Shown one piece after another: positions 7,857 to 13,381 of a stretch of DNA of 13,381 nucleotides. The notes under the pieces are model-generated. The model searched no databases and had not been told where the DNA came from. It saw only the letters and a program-made list of their open reading frames with translations. The first letter of the stretch is position 1, and each line of letters opens with the position of its first letter. The position numbers were made by a program, and so were the translations under genes. Origin of the DNA: QQVM01 sp964544885 (GTDB lineage: Bacteria > Bacteroidota > Bacteroidia > AKYH767-A > 2013-40CM-41-45); assembly GCA_964544885.1 (NCBI GenBank), contig CAZJDX010000045.1:1-13381 (forward strand), read 5' to 3'.

Positions 7857-10800
7857 TTACTCCTTAATTACTTTGTGCACTATTTTCTGATCTTTATTTA
7901 AGAGTACAATAAAATATACTCCTGGCACAATATTCCCGTTGTTCTCATAGTCAAATGTATTGTACCCCTCTTCGCTGTTAATGACCTGGCTGCTCAGGAT
8001 CCTTCCGGCTCCGTTCATCAGTATGAATTTCACTGGACCTTCCGTCTTCTTGGTAAACGACAGTGTAAACCGGTTGTCAAAAGGATTCGGCGAAACTGAC
8101 TGAATTATGAGATCAGTTTTCATCTTGGACTCTCCATTCTTCACGGTGACTACATGACTGTAGGTATACTTTCCATCATAATCAGTTTGCTTCAGACGAT
8201 AATATGACACACCGGCCAATGGTTCCCTGTCTAATCCTTCATAATAGTTCATAACCGTACTGTTACCGGCGCCTTGAACCGTTGAAAGTGGTTCGAAATT
8301 TTTTCCGTCCTCTGAACGCTCTATCGTAAAATAATCATTGTTGATCTCAGATGCTGTTGCCCAGTCAAGTTCTACCCTCCCCTCAGTTAGCCTGGCATTA
8401 AAATGTGCAAGCTTGATCGGTAAAGCAATCGTACCCGACATGAAAGACCGGAAATACAGTGAAGTCTGCCTTGTTTCAGTACTACCCTTTGTGGATATTC
8501 CTCCAGTCCTGTAAAGAATCGAATTGACATTTCTGTAATTCAGCTGATACATGGCTTCATGATGACTGGTATCAATATCATTGACTGTGGCGAAACCACT
8601 GATCGCCCTGTAACTTCCCAATATGTTCAGAATTGTCAGGGTTGAGAACGGATCAATCGAGTAACTGTATGGCATGGTCGCCTCAATGAATTCCCTGATG
8701 TTTGATCCCCCATCCACATCAACTCCGGTCATGGACATTCTGCCGATTGTGGTATCCTGTGAAGTTCCGGCAACCTTGAAAGTAATCCGCCACTGAATTG
8801 ATGAGGTTGAATAGGGTGCAATATTTATAAAGGGCTGAAAGGCTTCGTTGTATCCTGTGGAAGAATTGTCGATCGCGTCCAGAGTAGCTCCTCCGGCCAA
8901 TTCGAGAATTTCCATCCAGGCATCAATCTCATTGCATACGTTCGGAAAAAGATAGATCGCGCCAACTTGTCCTCCAGTACCTGAAATCAAGGTTGGATTG
9001 GCGAAGGCAAGATATTGACCATAGGCGATACCGAAATGGCCAAATGTAGTCTGTCCGGATCTTATGGCAGTGGCGACGCCTCCGCTCAATGCCGGAGAGG
9101 CGTTACTGTGAGTCCCTGTCTGCTCCCAGGACGATGAAGAATCATTTCTTCTGACAACCGAAAAGACGGATTTCGCGCTTAGTGAGTTAGAGTAACCTTG
9201 CTGGTTAAGGGTCACACTGAAAGTCCCTGAACTCAGTGAAGCATTCGGGGTGAGCGTCCAGTAACCATAGTTTAGCATGCTATCCATCTCAATGTAATTA
9301 GCCTGTATATTGGTCAGAGGATAGGCTGGATCCAGAGGCGCCGAATTAACAAAACTTGCCACAACAGTTGAAAAACCGGTTGTAGCCGATGTCGCCAGTG
9401 TCAGCAGTTCATACATGGTATCAGATCCGACAGGAAAAGCATAGGTTCCGGTACCGTTCATAGCCCTGCGTAGATTTCCTACGACATAACTTGCATTTGA
9501 TTGACCCGTGACCGAAGTGGTAGAGGAAGAAGAAATACTGATCTCGTTCGAGCCGGTGAAAATCCTTCCACTGGTCAGGGTGAGCCTGTTGGTAATCGTT
9601 TGGTTTGAATTCAGGGTGAGTCCTGCACTGTTGGAAATTGTCAGACGGTAAACGGATGAGGGCAGTCCATTGCCCGGCACCTGAGCCACATTTCCGGAAT
9701 AGGTAAAGGTTGCTCCTGAATCAAAAGTTCTTGTACCGCTAACCTGCACATTCCCGCTTGATCCGGATGAGGTAATTCCATCCGGTGAACCGATCATGAT
9801 TCCAGCACCGGATGAAAGGGTGAAGTTTCTTCCTACACATATGTCTGTACCCATATCAAGAGTGGAGCCATTGTTCACTACATAGTCTATATTCTGCAGC
9901 ACTGAATTAGAAGGAGAGCTGAATGTTTGTGTCCCTGATTTTGCAAAGGCAATTCTGGCATAGGTACTTGAATTTCCGGCATGCGTTATTGTACCATTGG
10001 TATGTGAATAATCACCCGAGAGATTGATATTTCCGGTACTTCCATTACCATTTACAACAGAGAAAGTACCTCCCGATATCGAGAAATCACCGCTGACATT
10101 CAGTGTTGAAGTCTGGCTTGCTGCAACTGACAAAGTGAATGTACCACCACTCTGATTATAGCTTCCCGCGTTCAGTGTTGATCCGTTTGTTGCCAATTGT
10201 AGTTCTGAGGACCCGGTAGAGATTACGGAAAAGATTCCATTCACGGTACTAAGACCTCCATTTAAATTGATCACACTGGTCTGTGAAGGACAATTCCAGG
10301 TAAAGTTCCGGAAGGTTTGCAGGCCAGAAGGCGCTGAAGCATTGCTGGTATAACCGATGATTTCACAGGTTGAACCACTGTTCCATGTCGCATTGGGAAT
10401 AGTACCGGCTGTTGTGGTATAATTATGTTGATAGACTCCTCCGTTTTGATAGGCAATAGTTGCTGAAGAGGAGATTGTGACAGTTCCTGCGTTTCTGAAA
10501 GTTCCTGAAACATTCAAATCGGTTCCACTACCATTAGCCAGGGTCATGGTAATTCCGCTGTTCAGAACTAAACTGGCGCCGGCAGAAACAACAACCTGGT
10601 CTGCGGTCACGTTCGCGGTCACTGTCACGGTATGGCCTGATTGTATGGTGATGGTTTGCCTTGCACTTGTTGGAGCTGAGCTTGCTGAAACCCAGCTGGA
10701 TCCATTGTATCTTTGCCAGGTTGAGATCGAATTCCAATTCCCGGATTGAACAGATCTGTACTCATCTGTAACAGCCGCCATCGCATGCTTGCTATTGGAA

Positions 10801-10961
10801 AAGTTAAAGTAGAGGAAAAATCCTAAGAATAAGCCAAGTAAAAGTGTGGAAAGAACAAGAGCAGACCGGCTCAATTTAACTCGAAGCCTGACCCTGTGGT
10901 TCACTTTATTTTTCATTCTTCTGTTCATTTTAATGTTAATTGCTTTGCCAGTAATTGACAA
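7857..10961 (-). CDS. T9SS-secreted surface protein with beta-rich repeats and type A C-terminal sorting domain
   Basis: 1034 residues. An Arg/Lys-rich n-region of ~33 residues precedes a hydrophobic core (~34-52) and a likely cleavage site at AMA-AV (60-64). Starts at Met12 (10928) or Met16 (10916) are also possible. Residues ~67-480 are Ser/Thr/Gly-rich beta-strand repeats, opening with SGNWNSISTW and TITIQSGHTVTV, typical of beta-helical Bacteroidota adhesins. At ~490-590 is a module with YVVGNLRRAM and GTYAFPVGSD, often seen in T9SS cargo. An FN3-like module occupies ~843-945 (VELDWATASEINNDYFTIERS, YYRLKQTDYDG). The type A sorting domain runs from ~952 (SPNPF) to the end, with PGVYFIVLL and the terminal KVIKE. 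Family knowledge says such proteins cross the outer membrane through T9SS and are anchored to A-LPS or released. No catalytic motif is visible, so the ligand or role is unknown. Confidence 0.93.
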   Translation of the reverse strand: MSITGKAINIKMNRRMKNKVNHRVRLRVKLSRSALVLSTLLLGLFLGFFLYFNFSNSKHAMAAVTDEYRSVQSGNWNSISTWQRYNGSSWVSASSAPTSARQTITIQSGHTVTVTANVTADQVVVSAGASLVLNSGITMTLANGSGTDLNVSGTFRNAGTVTISSSATIAYQNGGVYQHNYTTTAGTIPNATWNSGSTCEIIGYTSNASAPSGLQTFRNFTWNCPSQTSVINLNGGLSTVNGIFSVISTGSSELQLATNGSTLNAGSYNQSGGTFTLSVAASQTSTLNVSGDFSISGGTFSVVNGNGSTGNINLSGDYSHTNGTITHAGNSSTYARIAFAKSGTQTFSSPSNSVLQNIDYVVNNGSTLDMGTDICVGRNFTLSSGAGIMIGSPDGITSSGSSGNVQVSGTRTFDSGATFTYSGNVAQVPGNGLPSSVYRLTISNSAGLTLNSNQTITNRLTLTSGRIFTGSNEISISSSSTTSVTGQSNASYVVGNLRRAMNGTGTYAFPVGSDTMYELLTLATSATTGFSTVVASFVNSAPLDPAYPLTNIQANYIEMDSMLNYGYWTLTPNASLSSGTFSVTLNQQGYSNSLSAKSVFSVVRRNDSSSSWEQTGTHSNASPALSGGVATAIRSGQTTFGHFGIAYGQYLAFANPTLISGTGGQVGAIYLFPNVCNEIDAWMEILELAGGATLDAIDNSSTGYNEAFQPFINIAPYSTSSIQWRITFKVAGTSQDTTIGRMSMTGVDVDGGSNIREFIEATMPYSYSIDPFSTLTILNILGSYRAISGFATVNDIDTSHHEAMYQLNYRNVNSILYRTGGISTKGSTETRQTSLYFRSFMSGTIALPIKLAHFNARLTEGRVELDWATASEINNDYFTIERSEDGKNFEPLSTVQGAGNSTVMNYYEGLDREPLAGVSYYRLKQTDYDGKYTYSHVVTVKNGESKMKTDLIIQSVSPNPFDNRFTLSFTKKTEGPVKFILMNGAGRILSSQVINSEEGYNTFDYENNGNIVPGVYFIVLLNKDQKIVHKVIKE

Positions 10962-11489
10962 TCAGCTATGGGCTGTTACCCTGAACATTCATAAATAGTT
11001 AGTTAAAATCAATCAAAATCTTACAAAACCATTCAAAATATTGCCGGAAACTGCAAGAAGGAAGAAAAGCTAAAATCCTGAATGGTCGTTGATTTTCACT
11101 AAATTCGGATATATACCCGATAAAATCTGATCTGAAAGAAGCCAAATATTCAAGCATTTCATTTAGGGCACCTCCAAAATCCTATCTTGGGTGATGTGCT
11201 TAGAGATTTTTGTGCAAGACAAGGCTTGAGGAAGAATGATATTGGAACTAAGTATCTGAAACCGAACAACGCTGTATTGTAAAAAAAGATCAAGCATATC
11301 TTTCTTTTCTGAATTATTGGCTATGTTGGAAGGCAACACCTGAAAGAGGTTTTTAGAGGTGCCCTCTAGTAATCTTAGGTCAATAACTATATATACTAAA
11401 TATAATTTTCAGGAACAGGATATCAACTTTTCCCGGAATATGAGTCGGACCCAGGGTGTTCAAATCAAAACTCTTCAATATCTTCGATC
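10962..11489. other. Non-coding region between divergent genes, holding promoters and a MITE-like element
   Basis: 528 bases separate the surface-protein gene from the glycosyltransferase gene. The left ~200 bases are AT-rich and should contain the surface gene's promoter. A near match to the -7 box (TATTTATG on the minus strand, ~10990-10997) lacks a well-spaced -33 TTTG. The middle is the MITE-like element described separately. The right ~120 bases (11366-11489) include an AT-rich run (TATATATACTAAATATAA) that could serve the plus-strand gene. A 69-codon plus-strand open frame from 11359 overlaps the glycosyltransferase start in another frame and is not supported. Confidence 0.5.
11165..11365. 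mobile_element. MITE-like 201-bp element with 18-bp terminal inverted repeats
   Basis: The left end AGGGCACCTCCAAAATCC (11165-11182) and the inverted right end AGGGCACCTCTAAAAACC (11365-11348) agree at 16 of 18 positions. The outer ten bases are identical. No transposase gene fits inside. The plus strand has a 38-codon open stretch and the minus strand an open frame of ~65 codons spanning the element, neither recognised. No clean target-site duplication is visible at the borders. The GGGCACCTC-type ends and the size suggest a non-autonomous derivative of an insertion sequence, possibly IS5-like; that family link is inference from end appearance only. Confidence 0.55.
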
Positions 11490-13019
11490 ATGCATAGTAC
11501 CGACACCGGGTTCAGGAGATCAGGGCTCATCCTGTTCATTGCGCTTGCTTTTTCCATCCAACAATTGATTTTCTTTCTCTTCCGTCATTTTCATGCTGAA
11601 GACGCTTATATCCTTTATCGTTATGTCAGAAATTTCATTCATGGGAATGGACTTGTTTACAATGTCGGAGAAAATATCCTTGCGCTCACTTCACCACTCC
11701 ATGCTCTTCTCCTGTCAGCATTATCCGTAATCACAGAAAAGCCTGAAATTGTCAATCGGGTGCTTCTGTGGATTTCAATGATTTTTCTATCCATTCGCGG
11801 TTTATCATTTTTAAGAGGCTCCTCAGATAAACAGAGGCTGTTTTCAATAACGGTAATCATAAGTCCATACTTGATTTTCTGGTCTCTGGGCGGACTGGAA
11901 ACAGTACTACTTGCTTGTGTCATACTTGAGTTCACCCGTATGACACTGCTGACCGGAAAAGATAACAGAGCCGCTGTACTTTTATATCTCCTGGCAGCCA
12001 TAGCCTTCCTGATACGCTATGATAGCGTGGTCTATACCTTTAGCATTATCCTGATACTTTTTCTTCAAAAGAAAATAAAATTGGATGTCGCCATATTACC
12101 CGGACTCATGCTCGTTATGGCATGGTTCATATTTTCAATGGTTTTCTATCACAACTTTCTGCCTACTTCATTCTACATCAAGACACCTTCCTTTGCAATC
12201 GGTACTGTAATAAATAATGCACTTTACATTTTGCATTTCTTTGTTCTAAGCGGAATCATCGTCATTGCACCACGAAAATTTTCAGATATAAGGTTTACCC
12301 CGGTTTTAGCAGGAATACTGGCGGTTCTGGCTTACGGACTAACCTGTGCAACCACACACATGTTCTTTTCCTACCGCATGATTCTTCCCTATCTGCCGGC
12401 AACTGTTCTTTTTCTGTTGGCAGCCTTCAATGCTGAAATACGTTATATCAAACTAAAAACAACAATTATCGCTTGTGTACATTTATTCACTGCCTGGTGG
12501 ATGCTGAATGCAGGTATTGATCCCCGATTACCTTTTGTAGAAGCTGACTTCAGTCCAAGACACCGGACCGTGAAGCAATACCACGACTTCATGACCATTC
12601 TTGATAAAGGCGGAAAAGAAACTAAAGAACATTTACATACGCACTTTGCTGATCGTCAGGCCAAAGTAGTAACCTTTGCCGGGGGTTACCTTCCCTATCA
12701 ACTGCCAGAGGCCCATATATATGAGATGTTGATTTCTTACAGAAACGAATGTCCTGCAGGAAAATATTTTTTTCAGCGATTTGCTCCCGGAAGTGACTAT
12801 ATACATATCATTTTCCCTTTGCACGGTTCCCCGGAATCAACATTGGGTCATTCCTTAACTCACTATGAAATCATCTCGGCGGAAAAGACCATTCTTAATG
12901 ACAAGGAAGAAACTGTGTATGTATTATGGAACAAAAACCCGTCCGAAATCAAATTACCTGTCTACGTGAATGAGCCCTGCTCTTCAATTAATCAAAAATC
13001 CTTAATCGATATTCGTTAA
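11490..13019 (+). CDS. Polytopic GT-C superfamily glycosyltransferase (GT39/ArnT/AftB-ZomB-like)
   Basis: 509 residues. A short basic N-terminus is followed by a first membrane helix (~12-31). Next comes a periplasmic loop with the acidic motif HAEDAYILYRYVRNF (~35-49) and NGLVYNVGENILALTSPLHALLL. This matches the D/E-D-A-x-x-x-x-R-Y...G-L-V-Y/W-N-x-G-E...T-x-P-L pattern of AftB/ZomB and ArnT-like enzymes, where the acidic pair is essential. About nine further hydrophobic segments extend to residue ~345. A soluble, probably periplasmic C-terminal domain (~350-509) follows. Such enzymes transfer sugars from polyprenyl-phosphate donors to envelope glycans, lipids or proteins; donor and acceptor cannot be read here. 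The gene stands alone, with no polysaccharide cluster beside it. Its last codons lie in a 21-bp repeat shared with the downstream intergenic DNA, so the native C-terminus may have been altered. Confidence 0.8.
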   Translation: MHSTDTGFRRSGLILFIALAFSIQQLIFFLFRHFHAEDAYILYRYVRNFIHGNGLVYNVGENILALTSPLHALLLSALSVITEKPEIVNRVLLWISMIFLSIRGLSFLRGSSDKQRLFSITVIISPYLIFWSLGGLETVLLACVILEFTRMTLLTGKDNRAAVLLYLLAAIAFLIRYDSVVYTFSIILILFLQKKIKLDVAILPGLMLVMAWFIFSMVFYHNFLPTSFYIKTPSFAIGTVINNALYILHFFVLSGIIVIAPRKFSDIRFTPVLAGILAVLAYGLTCATTHMFFSYRMILPYLPATVLFLLAAFNAEIRYIKLKTTIIACVHLFTAWWMLNAGIDPRLPFVEADFSPRHRTVKQYHDFMTILDKGGKETKEHLHTHFADRQAKVVTFAGGYLPYQLPEAHIYEMLISYRNECPAGKYFFQRFAPGSDYIHIIFPLHGSPESTLGHSLTHYEIISAEKTILNDKEETVYVLWNKNPSEIKLPVYVNEPCSSINQKSLIDIR

Positions 13020-13057
13020 TTCATCCATTCAAAATAAAAAATCGTTAATCGATATTC
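12994..13057 (+). repeat. 21-bp direct repeat pair overlapping the end of the glycosyltransferase gene
   Basis: The sequence AAAAATC-N-TTAATCGATATTC occurs at 12994-13014 and at 13037-13057, differing only at the N (C, then G) and spaced 43 bases apart. The first copy encodes the last residues of the glycosyltransferase (KSLIDI), and the stop follows just after it. The second copy runs into the 51-bp repeat. Confidence 0.8.
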
Positions 13058-13221
13058 TAAAATTAAAAATCTACAATTGCTAATCGTAAATAAAACAAAT
13101 CGAAAACGATAGCTCAATCAGTCCTCGCATCAAAGGCCCCAAAACCAAATCTCCCGATCTCACCCAAACATCTAAAATTAAAAATCTACAATTGCTAATC
13201 TACAATAAAACAAATTGAAAA
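13056..13221 (+). repeat. 51-bp direct repeat, two copies 115 bp apart
   Basis: Copy one (13056-13106) and copy two (13171-13221) match at 47 of 51 positions, with the first 30 bases identical (beginning TCTAAAATTAAAAATCTACA). The spacer (13107-13170) is C-rich and unrelated to either copy. Both copies contain AATCTACAAT, the reverse complement of the heptamer array downstream. Confidence 0.85.
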
Positions 13222-13286
13222 TTGACAATTGTAAATTGTGGATTGTAGATTGTAGATTGTAGATTGTAGATTGTAGATTGTAGATT
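13211..13286 (+). repeat. Heptanucleotide tandem array (TAGATTG)n with a degenerate left flank
   Basis: ATTG recurs every seven bases ten times from 13214 to 13280. The units are CAAATTG, AAAATTG, ACAATTG, TAAATTG and TGGATTG, then five exact TAGATTG, ending in TAGATTT. The array is pure on the right and progressively degenerate on the left, overlapping the end of the second 51-bp repeat. It ends six bases before the A tract of the 5S terminator. Confidence 0.9.
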
Positions 13287-13291
13287 TAAAC

Positions 13292-13326
13292 AAAAAAAAA
13301 GCCCTGGATCTTTCGAAACAGGGCTT
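13292..13326 (-). terminator. Intrinsic terminator of the 5S rRNA / rRNA operon
   Basis: Reading the minus strand, AAGCCCTG (13326-13319) pairs perfectly with CAGGGCTT (13306-13299) around a 12-base loop. The stem is followed by an uninterrupted run of nine T counting the stem end (13300-13292). It starts about ten bases after the 5S 3' end, the normal place for the end of an rRNA operon. Confidence 0.88.
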
Positions 13327-13335
13327 AAATAATTT

Positions 13336-13381
13336 ACGGCAACGACATACTCTCCCGGGAGTTAACCAAGTACCATCTGCG
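13336..13381 (-). rRNA. rrf: 5S ribosomal RNA, 3' end (partial, runs off right edge)
   Basis: Read on the minus strand, the last ~46 bases give the 5S 3' segment: ATGGTACTTGG, then CCCGGGAGAGTATGTCG and the terminal GTTGCCG. The GGGAGAGTA-x-GTCG block is the hallmark of the 5S 3' half, and the strong terminator behind it supports the call. The remaining ~65-70 bases and presumably the 23S and 16S genes lie beyond the edge. The exact 3' end may vary by a few bases around 13336. Confidence 0.85.

Noticed and set aside
11165..11365. Riboswitch or structured leader upstream of the glycosyltransferase
   Set aside because: The strong pairing is confined to the two ends with asymmetric unpaired DNA between, which fits transposon ends better than a leader RNA.
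11359..11568. 69-codon plus-strand open frame before the glycosyltransferase
   Set aside because: It starts inside the MITE-like right end and overlaps the glycosyltransferase start in another frame; the glycosyltransferase frame is clearly coding.
13056..13290. CRISPR array suspected from the repeats
   Set aside because: There are only two long repeat copies, the spacer is not of regular size, and the rest is a 7-bp tandem array; there are no cas genes nearby.

Overview
The window looks like chromosomal DNA from a member of the Bacteroidota (Bacteroidetes). The evidence is a type IX secretion (T9SS) C-terminal sorting domain on one large surface protein, a second giant surface protein with SBBP-type propeller repeats, a SprB-like repeat and Cys-containing 50-residue repeats, an Omp28-type CxxC lipoprotein, an anchored OmpH/Skp-like protein, the general lack of Shine-Dalgarno sequences, and an AT-rich heptamer repeat array. 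I cannot name a genus.

Layout, left to right. Positions 1-3310 (minus strand) hold the first ~1100 residues of a giant exported protein that runs off the left edge. Positions 3311-3707 are non-coding. An OmpH/Skp-like gene (3708-4319, minus) diverges from a four-gene plus-strand run: Omp28-like lipoprotein, class I SAM O-methyltransferase, low-specificity threonine aldolase and ferredoxin-NADP reductase-like flavoprotein (to 7815). The first and last gene pairs of that run are separated by only 3-4 bases. A convergent junction with an imperfect hairpin follows. Then comes a 1034-residue T9SS surface protein (7857-10961, minus).

A 528-base non-coding stretch carries a 201-bp MITE-like element with near-perfect 18-bp terminal inverted repeats. 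It is followed by a polytopic GT-C-type glycosyltransferase (11490-13019, plus). The last ~360 bases are repeat-rich: a 21-bp repeat that also encodes the end of the glycosyltransferase, a 51-bp direct repeat and a decaying 7-bp tandem array. At the right edge is the 3' end of a minus-strand 5S rRNA with its intrinsic terminator, so an rRNA operon lies beyond the edge and points into the window.

Together the genes are mostly cell-envelope functions (two secreted surface proteins, an OmpH-like protein, an Omp28-like lipoprotein, a lipid- or polymer-linked sugar transferase) plus three housekeeping enzymes. I see no defence system, CRISPR array, phage or clearly new multi-gene system. The most unusual signals are the repeat landscape beside the 5S gene, the MITE-like element and the repeat architecture of the left-edge protein.
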